Assembly (NCBI RefSeq): GCF_003049725.1
Contig: NZ_QAGM01000013.1
Location: forward strand, 34,172-98,171
Source: Oceanimonas marisflavi
GTDB lineage: Bacteria > Pseudomonadota > Gammaproteobacteria > Enterobacterales > Aeromonadaceae
Length of the DNA stretch: 64,000 nucleotides
Direction: 5' to 3'
Both the position numbers and the translations under genes were made by a program. The notes beneath the pieces were generated by a model, which worked only from the letters and a program-made list of their open reading frames with translations, made no database searches and was not told where the DNA came from. This document shows, piece by piece, positions 54,555-64,000 of this stretch. The number at the start of each line of letters is the position of its first letter. Position 1 is the first letter of the stretch.

Positions 54555-55774
54555 CCCCGTTGCAGCCAGGGCAGGGGATCGATGGCCTGACCCCGGTAGC
54601 GGATTTCAAAATACAGTCCGGGTTTTTCCTGACCGCCGCTTTCACCGCTCAGGGCGATGGCCTGGCCGGCCCTGACCTTGTCCCCTGCGTTCAGCAGCAG
54701 TGATTGATTGTGGCCGTACAGGCTCAGATAGCCCTTGCCGTGGTCGATCACCATCACCATGCCAAAGCCGTTGAGCCAGTCGGCGTACACCACCTGTCCA
54801 TTGGCCACGGCGCTCACTTCCCGCCCGGCGGGAGCGCCGATCAGCAGGCCCTTCCAGTTCAGCTGGCTGGTGCGGGCGGCGCCAAAGCGGTGCAGCAGCG
54901 AGCCTTTCAGCGGCCAGGGCAGGCTGCCTTTGGTGAGGCCGCCAAAGTTGCCGTGAGTCTTGGCCACCACCGGGGTGTGGCCCGAGGGGCCGGGCTGAGT
55001 GCGGGCCGCGGCCAGTCGTTCCTGTTCCCGGCGTTCGCGCTCACGTCGTTCCTGCTCACGGCGGGCCCGCTCGGCGGCGGCCTTGATCTGCTGCTCCAGG
55101 TGGCTGGCGGCCTGCTTCAGGTTGGCCAGCCGGCGGTTGCCCTGCTCCAGCCGGGCATTGATTTTTTTGGCGGTCTGGTTGCGCTCGTGCTGGCGTTGTT
55201 GCAGGGATTGCTGCTGCTGTTGCTGGCCGGCCAGCAACTCCTTCAGTTGCGCGCGACTCTGTTCGGCCTGGCGACGGTTATCGGCCAGCTGGCGGCGAAT
55301 GTCGGCGAGCCGGTGCAGGGCATCGGCCCGGGCCTGGTTGAGGTGGGCGTAATAATGCAGCAGGCGGTCGATGTCGCTGCTGTTCTGACCGTTGAGCAGC
55401 AGCTTGAGGTAGTCGTGGCGGCCATTCTGATAGGCGGCGCGCAGCTGGGTGGCCAGCTGGTGGCGCTGTTCGTCGGCCTGGCGGTTAAGGGACTGGTGCT
55501 CCTGTTCAAGCCGGGCCAGCTTCCGCTCGTTGTCTTTCAGCCTGTTTTGCGTCTGATTCAGTTCCCGGGCCAGGGCGGAAATGGCCTTTTCGTCCTTGGC
55601 CAGCTGTTGCTGCAGCGCCTTCAGTTCGCGCTGCTGGGCCTGAATGTCCTGCTGCTGACTGGCAATCTGGCCCTTTACGTTCTTCAGATCCTTGCTGTCG
55701 TCCGCCCATGCGCAAGCACCGGCCATCAGGCCGGTGCTCAGCAGTAACGAAACAATCAGTCTTTGTGCGCCCAT
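54551..55774 (-). CDS. envC: Murein hydrolase activator EnvC
   Basis: A 407-residue protein with a signal peptide, a long coiled coil (~30-250) and a C-terminal LytM/M23-like domain (GHNQSLLLNAGDKVRAGQAIALSG; GLYFEIRYRGQAIDPLPWL). The domain has degenerate zinc ligands, so it activates amidases AmiA and AmiB rather than cutting peptidoglycan itself. FtsEX recruits it. It follows gpmI by 10 bases. Confidence 0.92.
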   Translation of the reverse strand: MGAQRLIVSLLLSTGLMAGACAWADDSKDLKNVKGQIASQQQDIQAQQRELKALQQQLAKDEKAISALARELNQTQNRLKDNERKLARLEQEHQSLNRQADEQRHQLATQLRAAYQNGRHDYLKLLLNGQNSSDIDRLLHYYAHLNQARADALHRLADIRRQLADNRRQAEQSRAQLKELLAGQQQQQQSLQQRQHERNQTAKKINARLEQGNRRLANLKQAASHLEQQIKAAAERARREQERRERERREQERLAAARTQPGPSGHTPVVAKTHGNFGGLTKGSLPWPLKGSLLHRFGAARTSQLNWKGLLIGAPAGREVSAVANGQVVYADWLNGFGMVMVIDHGKGYLSLYGHNQSLLLNAGDKVRAGQAIALSGESGGQEKPGLYFEIRYRGQAIDPLPWLQRG

Positions 55775-55784
55775 AGGGCTCAGA

Positions 55785-57317
55785 TTATTTCAGAACCATC
55801 AGGGGCTTGCCAGTCATTTGCGGCGGGATTTCCATCCCCATCAGGGTCAGCATGGTCGGCGCCAGATCCGACAGCCGGCCGCCCTCTACCGGGGTGGCAT
55901 CTCGGCCGATGTAGATCAGCGGCACCGGCAGGTTGGTGTGGGCAGTGTGAACCTGTCCTGTTTCCGGGTTCACCATCTGTTCGGCATTGCCGTGATCGGC
56001 GGTGATCAGGGCTTCGCCACCTGTTTTTTCCAGGGCTTCGACCACCCGTCCCACTGAGCTGTCCACCGCCTCGCAGGCTTTTACTGCCGCTGCAAACACG
56101 CCGGTGTGGCCGACCATGTCGCCATTGGGGTAGTTGCAGATAATCACGTCGAACTCACCGCTTTCAATGGCCTCCACCAGTTTGTCGGTGAGCTGCCCGG
56201 CGCTCATTTCCGGCTGCAGATCATAGGTGGCCACCTTGGGGCTGGGGATGAGTTCCCGCTGCTCGCCCGTAAAGCATTCCTCGATGCCGCCGTTAAAGAA
56301 GAAGGTCACATGGGCATATTTCTCGGTTTCCGAGATGCGCAACTGGGTCTTGTCGTGTTTTGCCAGCCATTCCCCAAGGGTATTCTCCAGGCGCTCTGGC
56401 GGATAGGCGCAGCTGGTGTGAATGTCGGCGGCGTATTCGGTGAGCATCACAAAGTCGGACAGCGCCGGACGAGCCTTGCGCTCAAAGCCGGTGAAGTCAT
56501 CTTCCACAAAGGCGCGAGTCAGCTCCCGGGCCCGGTCGGCGCGGAAATTCATAAAGATAATGGCGTCACCGTCCTGCATGGAGACCGGCTCACCCACTAC
56601 CGTGGCCTTGATGAACTCGTCGTTCTCGTCCCGGTCGTAGGCCGCCTGCAGGGCGCTTACACCACTGGCGGCGCTGTATTCAGCCTGGCCCTGAGTCAGC
56701 AGGTTGTAGGCGGTTTCTACCCGCTCCCAGCGGTTGTCGCGATCCATGGCGTAGTAACGGCCGATCACCGAGGCCAGCCGGCCCTTGCCCAGTTTTGTAA
56801 ACAAACCGTCAAAACGTTCGAGTGTACTCCGGGCTGAGCGGGGAGCCACATCGCGACCGTCGAGAAAGGCGTGCAGGTAGATTTGTTCGGCGCCCCGGGC
56901 GGCGGCCAGCTCAATCATGGCGGCAATGTGATCTTCATGGCTGTGCACGCCGCCCGGCGACAGCAGGCCCATAATGTGCACTGCCCGGCCCTTGCCGACG
57001 GCGCTGTCCACGGCCCGGGTCAGGGCCGGGTTGGTAAAGAAATCGCCGTCTTTAATGGCCTTGCCGATGCGGGTGAAGTCCTGATAGACAATGCGACCGG
57101 CGCCAATATTGACGTGGCCCACCTCGGAGTTGCCCATCTGCCCGTCGGGCAGGCCCACGTCGTCGCCGGAGGTGGAAATCAGGGTGGAAGGGCGGGTTTG
57201 CATCAGCTGATCGAGCACCGGGGTACGGGCGGTGTGAATGGCGTTATGTTCGGTTTTTTCGCTGTACCCCCAGCCGTCGAGAATCAGCAGTACCAGGGGC
57301 TTTTTGGTCGAGTTCAT
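55785..57317 (-). CDS. gpmI: 2,3-bisphosphoglycerate-independent phosphoglycerate mutase GpmI
   Basis: A 510-residue manganese enzyme of glycolysis. Early LLILDGWG supplies metal ligands, [21 protein letters not shown] has the catalytic Ser, and [11 protein letters not shown] carries late His/Asp ligands. The gpmI-envC order matches E. coli. It is divergent from yibN. Confidence 0.95.
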   Translation of the reverse strand: MNSTKKPLVLLILDGWGYSEKTEHNAIHTARTPVLDQLMQTRPSTLISTSGDDVGLPDGQMGNSEVGHVNIGAGRIVYQDFTRIGKAIKDGDFFTNPALTRAVDSAVGKGRAVHIMGLLSPGGVHSHEDHIAAMIELAAARGAEQIYLHAFLDGRDVAPRSARSTLERFDGLFTKLGKGRLASVIGRYYAMDRDNRWERVETAYNLLTQGQAEYSAASGVSALQAAYDRDENDEFIKATVVGEPVSMQDGDAIIFMNFRADRARELTRAFVEDDFTGFERKARPALSDFVMLTEYAADIHTSCAYPPERLENTLGEWLAKHDKTQLRISETEKYAHVTFFFNGGIEECFTGEQRELIPSPKVATYDLQPEMSAGQLTDKLVEAIESGEFDVIICNYPNGDMVGHTGVFAAAVKACEAVDSSVGRVVEALEKTGGEALITADHGNAEQMVNPETGQVHTAHTNLPVPLIYIGRDATPVEGGRLSDLAPTMLTLMGMEIPPQMTGKPLMVLK

Positions 57318-57534
57318 GGTGTAACCCTATATCTTTATTTGAAGTGTAATGCGATGAAAACTGAAACTGTGCGTCATATTACTACAATTGCCGAATTGGT
57401 CACCAGACAAGGGGCAGGGGTATTTGCCATTGGGTGATCCGGGCCGCGTTTGCGCGGGGGCGGGCGGCTGTTATTTGCCGAGTCCCCATGTATACTCGGG
57501 CTTTTCCGTCTTTTGAATCGCAAGAAGTAACATC

Positions 57535-57963
57535 ATGCAAGAGTATCTCGACTTTGCCGCCCGGCATCCGTTGCTGACCATGGTCTGGCTGGGCCTGGCC
57601 TCGGCGGTGGTGTACACCTCGATTATTTCCCGCCTGTCAAAGGTAAAGGTGGTACCGGCCCAGGAAGCGGTCATGCTGATCAACAAGCAGAATGCCGCCG
57701 TGGTCGACATTCGTCCGGCGGAAGAATTCCGCAAGGGTCACATTGCCGGTGCCGTCAACGTGCCCAATACCCAGCTCAAGGCCAACAACCTGAACCTGAT
57801 CGAGAAATACAAGGACAAGCCCCTGGTACTGGTGTGCGAAAGCGGCATGACCACCGCCAGCGCCGGCCGTCTGCTGAGCAAGGCCGGTTTCAGCCAGATT
57901 TTCACCCTGAGGGGCGGCATGACCGACTGGCGTACCCAGAACCTGCCGGTCACCAAGCGTTAA
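57535..57963 (+). CDS. yibN: YibN-family rhodanese-like membrane protein
   Basis: A 142-residue protein with one N-terminal helix and a rhodanese domain (VVDIRPAEEFRKGHIAGAVNVP). The active-site loop is CESGMTTA. YibN precedes secB in E. coli too. It may transfer sulfur or assist membrane-protein insertion. Confidence 0.9.
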   Translation: MQEYLDFAARHPLLTMVWLGLASAVVYTSIISRLSKVKVVPAQEAVMLINKQNAAVVDIRPAEEFRKGHIAGAVNVPNTQLKANNLNLIEKYKDKPLVLVCESGMTTASAGRLLSKAGFSQIFTLRGGMTDWRTQNLPVTKR

Positions 57964-57996
57964 TTTTTACCACCCATTGAGCAAAAGGATATTTTC

Positions 57997-58485
57997 ATGG
58001 CCGAAGAAGCAAATGGCGCCGATGCCCAGGCGCAACAGCAGGTAGAATTTCAGATCCAGCGCATCTACCTGAAGGATGTGTCTTTTGAAGCGCCGGGCAC
58101 CCCCCTGGTGTTTCAGAAGGAGTGGAAGCCCGAGGTCAAGCTGGATCTCGACACCAAGAGCGCCCGCCTGGGTGACAACGTGTTTGAAGTGGTGCTGACC
58201 CTGACCGTGACCTGCAACATGGGCGAAAACGAAACCGTTTACCTGTGTGAAATTCAGCAGGCCGGCGTGTTCACCATCGGCAACATGGCCGAGCCTCAGC
58301 TGGCCCACTGCCTGGGTTCCTTCTGCCCCAACATTCTGTTCCCCTATGCCCGCGAGACCGTGTCCAGCCTGGTGAACAAGGGTTCCTTCCCGCAGCTGAA
58401 TCTGGCGCCGGTGAATTTTGACGCCCTGTTTGCCGCCCATGTGCAGCGTGCGCAGCAACAGCAAGCACCGCAGGCCGACGCCTGA
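57997..58485 (+). CDS. secB: Protein-export chaperone SecB
   Basis: A 162-residue tetrameric chaperone that holds preproteins unfolded for Sec[42 protein letters not shown] and [15 protein letters not shown] are typical. It overlaps gpsA by one base. Confidence 0.95.
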   Translation: MAEEANGADAQAQQQVEFQIQRIYLKDVSFEAPGTPLVFQKEWKPEVKLDLDTKSARLGDNVFEVVLTLTVTCNMGENETVYLCEIQQAGVFTIGNMAEPQLAHCLGSFCPNILFPYARETVSSLVNKGSFPQLNLAPVNFDALFAAHVQRAQQQQAPQADA

Positions 58486-59486
58486 TGAAAGACGCCGCCA
58501 TCAGTGTGCTGGGGGCCGGTTCTTACGGCACGGCCCTGGCCATCGCACTGGCCCGCAACGGCCACCGCACCTTGCTGTGGAGCCACAGGCCCGAGCAGGT
58601 TGCAGCGCTGGCGGCGGATCGCTGCAACCGGGTATTTCTGCCCGACGCCACCTTTCCCGACAGTCTGGAGCCCGAGGCGGATTTGCAACGGGCGGTGCAG
58701 GCCAGCCGTGATCTGCTGATTGTGGTGCCCAGCCATGTGTTTGCCGAAGTGCTGCGCCGGGTAAAGCCCTTTCTGCGTCCCGACAGCCGCATTGCCTGGG
58801 CCACCAAGGGGCTGGATCCGGCCACCGGTAACCTGTTGCAGGAGGTGGCCAGAGATATTCTCGGTGAGGAGCGCTCACTGGCGGTATTGTCCGGCCCCAC
58901 CTTTGCAAAAGAGCTGGCCATGGGCCTGCCTACCGCCATTTCGCTGGCGTCTACCGATCCGCAATTTGCTCAGGAGCTGGCGGATCTGGTGCACTGTGAT
59001 CGTTCGTTCCGGGTCTATCTGAACGACGACATGACGGGTCTGCAACTGGGCGGTGCGGTCAAGAACGTGATCGCCATTGGTGCCGGTCTGGCAGATGGTC
59101 TGGGCTTTGGCGCCAATGCCCGTACCGCGCTCATTACCCGTGGGCTGGCTGAGCTGCAGCGTCTGGGTGTGGCTCTGGGGGCCCAGCAGGAGACCTTTAT
59201 GGGCATGGCCGGCCTGGGCGATCTGGTGCTTACCTGCACCGACAACCAGTCCCGTAACCGTCGTTTTGGCTTGGCCCTGGGTCAGGGCAAAAGCGTGGAT
59301 AGCGCCATGGCCGAGATCGGTCAGGTGGTGGAGGGTTACCGCAACGCCGCCGAAGTGCATCAGCTGGCTGACCGCCACGGCGTGGAAATGCCGATCTGCG
59401 ATCAGGTCTATCGAGTGCTGTATGAAGGCAAGAACGCCAGGGAAGCCGCCATTGACCTGCTGAGCCGGGACCGCAAGGCGGAATAA
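58485..59486 (+). CDS. gpsA: Glycerol-3-phosphate dehydrogenase (NAD(P)+) GpsA
   Basis: A 333-residue enzyme that makes sn-glycerol-3-phosphate for phospholipids. The NAD loop [14 protein letters not shown] is near residue 8, and [21 protein letters not shown] contains the catalytic Lys. Linkage yibN-secB-gpsA is conserved. Confidence 0.95.
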   Translation: MKDAAISVLGAGSYGTALAIALARNGHRTLLWSHRPEQVAALAADRCNRVFLPDATFPDSLEPEADLQRAVQASRDLLIVVPSHVFAEVLRRVKPFLRPDSRIAWATKGLDPATGNLLQEVARDILGEERSLAVLSGPTFAKELAMGLPTAISLASTDPQFAQELADLVHCDRSFRVYLNDDMTGLQLGGAVKNVIAIGAGLADGLGFGANARTALITRGLAELQRLGVALGAQQETFMGMAGLGDLVLTCTDNQSRNRRFGLALGQGKSVDSAMAEIGQVVEGYRNAAEVHQLADRHGVEMPICDQVYRVLYEGKNAREAAIDLLSRDRKAE

Positions 59487-59489
59487 CAT

Positions 59490-59559
59490 GTAGGCCCCGA
59501 TTTATCGGGGCTGTGGTGCTGCGGGCCGCTCTTATTGCCCGGTTAAAACCGGGCCTACA
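59490..59559. repeat. REP-like doublet (two GTAGG-headed hairpins, inverted)
   Basis: GTAGGCCCCGATTTATCGGGG at 59490 and an inverted partner at 59535-59559 whose reverse strand reads TGTAGGCCCGGTTTTAACCGGG. The design matches the doublet at 9226-9314. Confidence 0.72.
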
Positions 59560-59583
59560 AGGCGACTATATTGCACCGAAACA

Positions 59584-59612
59584 AAAAGAGGAGCCCTTGT
59601 GGCTCCTCTTTT
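59584..59612. terminator. Bidirectional terminator, gpsA / nfuA
   Basis: A perfect 12-bp stem AAAAGAGGAGCC / GGCTCCTCTTTT with a 5-base loop. Confidence 0.92.
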
Positions 59613-59631
59613 GCGTTCCGGCAAACCGAAC

Positions 59632-60210
59632 TCAGTAGTAGGAGTGGTCGCCGCGCTCGTGCTCGGTAGCGTCGCGCACGCCGTTGAGCTCGCCCGGGAA
59701 CAGCTCGAGCAGTTGCTTCTCGATGCCTTCCTTCAGGGTGACGTCCACCATGGAGCAACCGTTGCAGCCGCCGCCAAATTGCAGAATGGCGAGGCCGTCT
59801 TCGGTGATTTCGGTCAGTACCACCTTGCCGCCATGGTTGGCCAGGCCCGGGTTAATCTGGGACTGCAGCACGTATTCCACCCGGTCGGCCAGAGGAGCGT
59901 CGTCTGGCACCTTGCTCATCTTGGCGTTGGGCGCTTTCAGAGTCAGCTGGGAGCCCATCTGATCGGTAACGAAGTCGATTTCGGCCTCTTCCAGGAAGGG
60001 CGCACTCTGGGCATCGACGAGGGCTTCAAAACCGTCGAACGGCAGGCGGGTGTCGTCGCTGTCCACCGCATCGGGAGGACAGTAGGAGACGCCGCACTCG
60101 GCATTGGGAGTACCGGGGTTTACCACAAAGACGCGAATATTGGTGCCTTCCGGCTGTTGCGACAGCAATTTGCGGAAGTGTCCCTGGGCGGTTTCGGAAA
60201 TCGTAATCAT
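59632..60210 (-). CDS. nfuA: Iron-sulfur biogenesis protein NfuA
   Basis: A 192-residue protein with a degenerate A-type domain (1-100) and a C-terminal Nfu domain whose CNGCS pair carries a [4Fe-4S] cluster for delivery. The start at 60210 ([12 protein letters not shown]) is chosen by family length. Adjacency to gntX and bioH matches E. coli. Confidence 0.93.
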   Translation of the reverse strand: MITISETAQGHFRKLLSQQPEGTNIRVFVVNPGTPNAECGVSYCPPDAVDSDDTRLPFDGFEALVDAQSAPFLEEAEIDFVTDQMGSQLTLKAPNAKMSKVPDDAPLADRVEYVLQSQINPGLANHGGKVVLTEITEDGLAILQFGGGCNGCSMVDVTLKEGIEKQLLELFPGELNGVRDATEHERGDHSYY

Positions 60211-60282
60211 TGCTATCCTCGTAAACCTGACTAAACAACTCAACTTTTAATCATACTCCTGTTGCCGGCGCTTGAATAGCCA

Positions 60283-60978
60283 TCAGTGTTCAAGAGTGCG
60301 GCACACCGCCCAGACTTCCACCCGTTCCACTCCCTGAGCGCGCAGCAAGTGTGTCAGCTCGGTCATGGTGGCTCCCGTGGTGATCACGTCATCCAGCAGC
60401 GCAACATGACGATAGGGGCATGGGGCGGCGGCAAAGGCGCCGTGCAGGTTACGCCGGCGTTCCATTCTGCTCAGGTGTGTCTGTGATGGCGTGGACCGAA
60501 TGCGGCGCAGCAGCCGGTTATCTATCTTCAGGCCCGGCAACTGCTGCAGACCCCGGGCAATTTCATCGGCCTGGTTATACCCACGGCGCAGCCGTCGCCA
60601 CCAGTGCAGGGGTACCGGCAGCACCGCCTCGGGCCAGGGCGGCCCGAGACATTCCGCCAGCAAGCCCCCCAGCAGACGGCCGTTAAGTGTCCGGCCGTGG
60701 TACTTGAGATCGTGTATCAGCCGGCTCCATGGCTCTGTAAAGGGAGCCCGTACGCGCATACGCTGCCAGGGCGGTGGCTGTTTCTGACAGCGGCCACAGT
60801 GGGCATCGGCGACGGACAAGGGAAAAGCACAGCCCGGGCAGGGAAATGCCAGTGATGGCAGGTCCTGGCGACAGTATTCGCACAGCAGGGGAGCATGCTG
60901 GCAATTTTGCCGGCACAGTAAACACTGGCCCCACCACAGCGGGCCGGATTGTAAGCGGGTGAGCAGGCGCTTTATCAT
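60283..60978 (-). CDS. gntX: GntX/ComF-family phosphoribosyltransferase-like protein
   Basis: A 231-residue protein with an N-terminal zinc-finger array (QCLLC, CEYC, CPGC, CGRC) and a phosphoribosyltransferase domain ending LLDDVITTGATMTE. ComF homologues assist DNA uptake in competent bacteria; E. coli GntX relates to use of DNA as nutrient. It is divergent from bioH (27-base gap). Confidence 0.9.
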   Translation of the reverse strand: MIKRLLTRLQSGPLWWGQCLLCRQNCQHAPLLCEYCRQDLPSLAFPCPGCAFPLSVADAHCGRCQKQPPPWQRMRVRAPFTEPWSRLIHDLKYHGRTLNGRLLGGLLAECLGPPWPEAVLPVPLHWWRRLRRGYNQADEIARGLQQLPGLKIDNRLLRRIRSTPSQTHLSRMERRRNLHGAFAAAPCPYRHVALLDDVITTGATMTELTHLLRAQGVERVEVWAVCRTLEH

Positions 60979-61005
60979 GATCCGGGATCAGTGAGGAATC
61001 ATGTA

Positions 61006-61776
61006 ATGAGTGTATATACAGAACAACACGGCCATGGCCCGGATCTTGTGCTGCTGCATGGCTGGGGCATGAACGGCGCGGTCTGGCGTGAGCTGGCGGC
61101 CCGCCTTGAAAGCGACTTTTGTCTTCATATCGTGGATCTGCCGGGCTTTGGTCACAGTGCGCCGCTGCCGGCCGGCAGCAGTCTTGCCGACTGGGCCGGC
61201 AGCGTGCTGGCTGCGGTGCCGGAGCGGGCCGCCTGGCTGGGCTGGTCTCTTGGAGGACTGGTGGCGACTCAGGCGGCACTGCAGGCGCCGGAACGCATCA
61301 GTGCGCTGATCACCCTGGCCAGTTCCCCCCGCTTTGTCAGTGAAGAAGGCTGGCCCGGCATAAAGCCCGAAGTGCTGAGCGGGTTTGAGCAACAACTGGC
61401 GGAGGATCATCACCAGGTGGTGAACCGGTTTCTGGCGCTGCAGGCCATGGGCAGTGAGCATGCCCGGGAGGATATTCGCCGGCTGCGTGACAGTCTGGCC
61501 AGCAAGCCGGCGCCGGATCCTCGGGCTCTGGCGGCCGGCCTGGGCCTGCTGGGCGAGGTGGATTTGCGGGCGCAGCTGGCCCAGCTCGATATGCCATTAT
61601 TGCGTCTGTATGGGCGGCTCGACGGCCTGGTACCGCGCAAGGCGGCCGTGCTGACCGATGCGCTTGCACCGGCCAGTCAAAGCCATATTGAGCCCAAGGC
61701 ATCCCATGCGCCCTTTATCTCTCATCCCGACGCCACCGCCGGGCAGATCCGTCGCTTTTTGCAGAAGCCGCACTGA
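61006..61776 (+). CDS. bioH: Pimeloyl-ACP methyl ester esterase BioH
   Basis: A 256-residue alpha/beta hydrolase of biotin synthesis. Nucleophile Ser81 lies in GWSLGG, Asp in YGRLDGLVP (~206) and His in KASHAPFISHP (~234), as in E. coli BioH. The start at 61006 is set by GTGAGG. The gene order bioH-gntX-nfuA supports the call. Confidence 0.9.
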   Translation: MSVYTEQHGHGPDLVLLHGWGMNGAVWRELAARLESDFCLHIVDLPGFGHSAPLPAGSSLADWAGSVLAAVPERAAWLGWSLGGLVATQAALQAPERISALITLASSPRFVSEEGWPGIKPEVLSGFEQQLAEDHHQVVNRFLALQAMGSEHAREDIRRLRDSLASKPAPDPRALAAGLGLLGEVDLRAQLAQLDMPLLRLYGRLDGLVPRKAAVLTDALAPASQSHIEPKASHAPFISHPDATAGQIRRFLQKPH

Positions 61777-61836
61777 CCGGGCATAAAAGAGGGGCAGGGG
61801 CCATACTGGAAGGCGAACCGACACAAGGAGCGCTCC

Positions 61837-62547
61837 ATGGCCAGTTACGACATTATCCTCAAACGCAGCGAGCCGGTGGCCGATGGCACCCTGGCGCTGT
61901 ATTTCGACAAGCCGGACGGTTTTTCCTTCAGGGCCGGCCAGTGTGTGCGGCTGGTGCTGAAGGAGCCGCCGGAAACCGACGACGAGGGCAATGGCCGCAT
62001 ACTGTCACTGGCGTCGGCGCCGGCCGAGAGTGAACTGATGGTGGCCACCCGGCTGCGGGATACGGCGTTTAAACGGGTGCTGAAAGGTCTTGAACCGGGC
62101 GCCGAGCTGACGCTCAAGGGCCCTTACGGCGATTTTGTTCTGCCCGCCGCCAGTGATGTCCCTGTGGTGTTCATCACCGGCGGTATTGGCATTACCCCGG
62201 TGCGCAGCATGCTGTTGCAGGCGCTGGATGAAGGAAGCAGCTGCCCCATAACCCTGTTCTACGCCAACCGCAGCCTTGGCGATGCCGCGTTTCTGTTTGA
62301 GCTGCAGCAGGCCTGTGCCGGACGCAGCAACTGCGAGCTGGTGACCATCATGACTCAGGATACCGGCTGGCAGGGAGAACAGGGGCACCTGGATGAAGCC
62401 ATGTTGCGCCGTCATGTGGTGAATCTGCAGGCGCCGCTTTACTACCTGGATGGCCCGCCCGGCCTGGTGAGCGCCATGAGATCTGTGCTGGCCGGCGCCG
62501 GGGTACCCGAAGACAGAGTGCGAACCGAGGAGTTCGCCGGTTATTAG
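61837..62547 (+). CDS. Ferredoxin/flavodoxin reductase-like FAD oxidoreductase
   Basis: A 236-residue FNR-type protein. FAD loop RILSLASAP (~52-60), NAD(P) loop FITGGIGITPVRSM (~110-123) and the C-terminal EEFAGY match. It lacks an iron-sulfur domain, so it needs an external carrier. Substrate unknown; a stand-alone flavin reductase or a partner of an oxygenase is possible. Confidence 0.8.
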   Translation: MASYDIILKRSEPVADGTLALYFDKPDGFSFRAGQCVRLVLKEPPETDDEGNGRILSLASAPAESELMVATRLRDTAFKRVLKGLEPGAELTLKGPYGDFVLPAASDVPVVFITGGIGITPVRSMLLQALDEGSSCPITLFYANRSLGDAAFLFELQQACAGRSNCELVTIMTQDTGWQGEQGHLDEAMLRRHVVNLQAPLYYLDGPPGLVSAMRSVLAGAGVPEDRVRTEEFAGY

Positions 62548-62633
62548 CGACCTGGTACAGGCCGTGAAAATAGACCTGATTCGGCTCTGTGTGTAAAATT
62601 CGTGCTCTTTTTGTTGAACGACGAGATCACGCC

Positions 62634-63350
62634 ATGGGCAGAGCCTATCAAAACCGCAAAGAATCCATCGCCAAGACCGCCAACGCCAAGAGCAAGGTCT
62701 ACAGCAAGTACGGCCGCGAAATTTACGTGGTCGCCAAAGCGGGCGGCGCCGACCCCGATGGCAATCTGAGCCTGCGTGGTCTGATCGATCGCGCCAAGAA
62801 GGATCAGGTGCCCTCTCACGTGATTGAAAAGGCCCTGCAAAAGGCGACCAGCGGCGCCGGCGAAGACTTCTCTCCGGCCCGTTATGAAGGTTTTGGTCCG
62901 GGTAACTGTATGGTGATTGTGGACTGTCTCACCGACAATCCCAACCGCACCATCGGCGACGTGCGCCAGTGCTTCAACAAGGTCAAGGCCAAGCTGGGCA
63001 GCTCCGGCACCGTCAGTCACATGTTTGATCACTGCGCCATTCTGGTGTTTGAAGGCGACGATGAGGAAGCCGTACTGGAAGCCCTGATGATGGCCGACGT
63101 GGACGTGACCGACATCGAGCTGGAAGACGGCAAGATCACCGTGTTTGCCCCCAATACCGAATACTTCAAGGCCAAGCAGGCTCTGAGTGAAGCTTTCGAA
63201 GGCATCGACTTCGAGGTGGATGCCATTCAGTTTGTGCCCCAGACTACGGTGGAAATCAGTGGCGACGACGTGGCCCAGATGGAGCGCTTCCTCGACATGC
63301 TTAACGATGTGGACGACGTGCAGAACGTCTATCACAACGCCGAATACTGA
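62634..63350 (+). CDS. YebC/PmpR-family translation or transcription factor (YeeN-like)
   Basis: A 238-residue three-domain protein. [25 protein letters not shown] and RYEGFGPG are shared with the YebC family; the [11 protein letters not shown] form resembles YeeN more than classical YebC (which begins MAGHSKW). Family members relieve ribosome stalling on proline runs or act as regulators. The start at 62634 is set by this N-terminus. Confidence 0.88.
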   Translation: MGRAYQNRKESIAKTANAKSKVYSKYGREIYVVAKAGGADPDGNLSLRGLIDRAKKDQVPSHVIEKALQKATSGAGEDFSPARYEGFGPGNCMVIVDCLTDNPNRTIGDVRQCFNKVKAKLGSSGTVSHMFDHCAILVFEGDDEEAVLEALMMADVDVTDIELEDGKITVFAPNTEYFKAKQALSEAFEGIDFEVDAIQFVPQTTVEISGDDVAQMERFLDMLNDVDDVQNVYHNAEY

Positions 63351-63372
63351 ATTCGCGACACAGCCGCTTTAC

Positions 63373-63401
63373 AAAAACCCTCCTTCCGGAGGGTTTTTTT
63401 A
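63373..63401 (+). terminator. Terminator after the YebC-family gene
   Basis: Stem AAAAACCCTCC / GGAGGGTTTTT with TTCC loop and T-run. Confidence 0.92.
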
Positions 63402-63699
63402 TTGTTGTTTAACGTGTCGTGGATCACATAATTGATAACAATATTTTTTATTTTGGTGAAAAAAAAGCCTTTCAAGGGGGGCTGTATGTGTCCTTCCCTG
63501 AGGTGTCTTGTGATGTATTTTTAATTATTAATCAACATCTTTTGTTTCGTTCCGGCTCTTTTGTTCGAGGCTTGCCCTGTATGGGTAAGCAAGGACAGGG
63601 ATAATTTAAAATTCACATACATGTTTACAGATCGTTAACGACTGAACCATAATCCAATCGTTAACAATTTATCCGGTTAGCTGTAAACAAGGAGTCTGT
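63402..63699 (+). promoter_or_regulatory. 298-bp regulatory region upstream of the racemase gene
   Basis: AT-rich with no credible gene. TGTTTACAG (63622-63630) and CTGTAAACA (63681-63689) form a perfect inverted pair that encloses two direct copies of ATCGTTAAC (63631-63639 and 63657-63665, 26 bases apart). The first copy is part of the palindrome TCGTTAACGA. AAGGAG at 63689-63694 is the ribosome site. Confidence 0.5.
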
Positions 63700-64000
63700 A
63701 TGCGGATCAAGATTATCAACCCCAACACCACCCAGGCGTTTACCGATGCGCTGCAGCAGCTCGCCGACAGCGTGGCCCGGCCCGATACCCAGGTGCTGGC
63801 GGTAAGCCCGGCCAGCGGTCCGGCCTCCATTGAAAGCTTTTACGACGAAGCCCTGGCGGTGCCCGGTGTGCTGGAAGAAGTGGCCAAGGGTGATCGGGAA
63901 GAAGACATCGACGCCTATGTGCTGGCCTGTTTCGGCGACCCCGGTCTGTATGCCGCCCGTGAGCTGACCGACAAGCCGGTGCTGGGCATTGCCGAGGCCG
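63700..64000 (+). CDS. Asp/Glu/hydantoin racemase-family protein (3' truncated by window)
   Basis: The first 100 codons (MRIKIINPNTTQAFTDAL, then VLACFGDPGLYAARE and PVLGIAEA) match hydantoin or allantoin racemases of the Asp/Glu racemase superfamily. The conserved Cys in LACFGDPG is one of the two catalytic cysteines; the second lies past the window end. Likely role: racemising 5-substituted hydantoins or allantoin in a catabolic operon continuing to the right. Confidence 0.82.
   Translation, partial: MRIKIINPNTTQAFTDALQQLADSVARPDTQVLAVSPASGPASIESFYDEALAVPGVLEEVAKGDREEDIDAYVLACFGDPGLYAARELTDKPVLGIAEA

Noticed and set aside
63419..63604. A 61-codon frame before the racemase gene
   Set aside because: No ribosome site, no recognisable protein pattern, and it overlaps AT-rich promoter sequence.

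Overview
This GC-rich window carries mostly ordinary chromosomal gene blocks of a gammaproteobacterium. The clusters rsmD/ftsY-ftsE-ftsX-rpoH, fabR-yijD, ydbH-ynbE-ydbL, gpmI-envC beside yibN-secB-gpsA, and nfuA-gntX-bioH are all arranged much as in Enterobacterales, Aeromonadales and Vibrionales. A trimethylamine monooxygenase-like enzyme, BCCT and NSS transporters and the general gene content suggest a marine or brackish member of Aeromonadales (Oceanimonas/Oceanisphaera-like). That placement is inference from recalled protein similarity. No rRNA, tRNA, prophage, insertion sequence or CRISPR array was seen.

Layout. 1-4642: thiamine operon thiC(end)-thiDE-F-S-G-H. 4669-9374: TM2 protein, a TetR regulator with twin operators facing an HPP membrane protein, a conserved hypothetical gene, the flavin monooxygenase, and a REP-like doublet. 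9380-13651: 5-oxoprolinase pxpABC (minus strand) diverging from a TerC/CBS/CorC protein. 13667-14080: copy A of a dispersed repeat. 14128-20480: glutathione peroxidase, ZntB, a lipoprotein, an ATM1-type exporter, two DUF genes, and a BCCT transporter with a BetI-like palindrome upstream. 20885-25157: stress protein, cytochrome c', cytochrome b561, small envelope proteins, and an endonuclease/exonuclease/phosphatase-fold protein. 25577-28564: iclR-hutG-gltS. 28692-30861: an isolated, divergent FtsZ and a WYL regulator. 31010-38614: M14 peptidase, SirB2, DUF411, DUF2500, ydbH-ynbE-ydbL and oligopeptidase B. 38590-38978: copy B of the dispersed repeat, bracketed by two identical terminators. 39002-42581: NSS transporter, fabR-yijD, sseA. 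42682-43142: a CsrB/CsrC-type regulatory RNA. 43168-50770: DUF2007 protein, yhhL-rsmD, ftsY (with a 12-copy repeat)-ftsE-ftsX, rpoH, can, glpX. 50784-57317: DASH cryptochrome, palindromic repeats, fumC, panM-like gene, ykgJ-like gene, envC, gpmI. 57535-63401: yibN-secB-gpsA, REP doublet, nfuA, gntX, bioH, a flavin reductase and a YebC-family gene. 63700-end: start of an Asp/Glu/hydantoin racemase gene behind an elaborate operator region.

How it fits together. Most genes are core functions: cofactor synthesis, protein targeting and division, central metabolism and stress response. The accessory flavour is nitrogen and osmolyte use: TMA oxidation, BCCT uptake, 5-oxoproline, histidine to glutamate, and hydantoin or allantoin. 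I found no clear new multi-gene system. The best second-look items are non-coding or duplicated: the CsrB-like RNA, the two-copy repeat bracketed by duplicated terminators, the REP-like families, and the orphan FtsZ paralogue.
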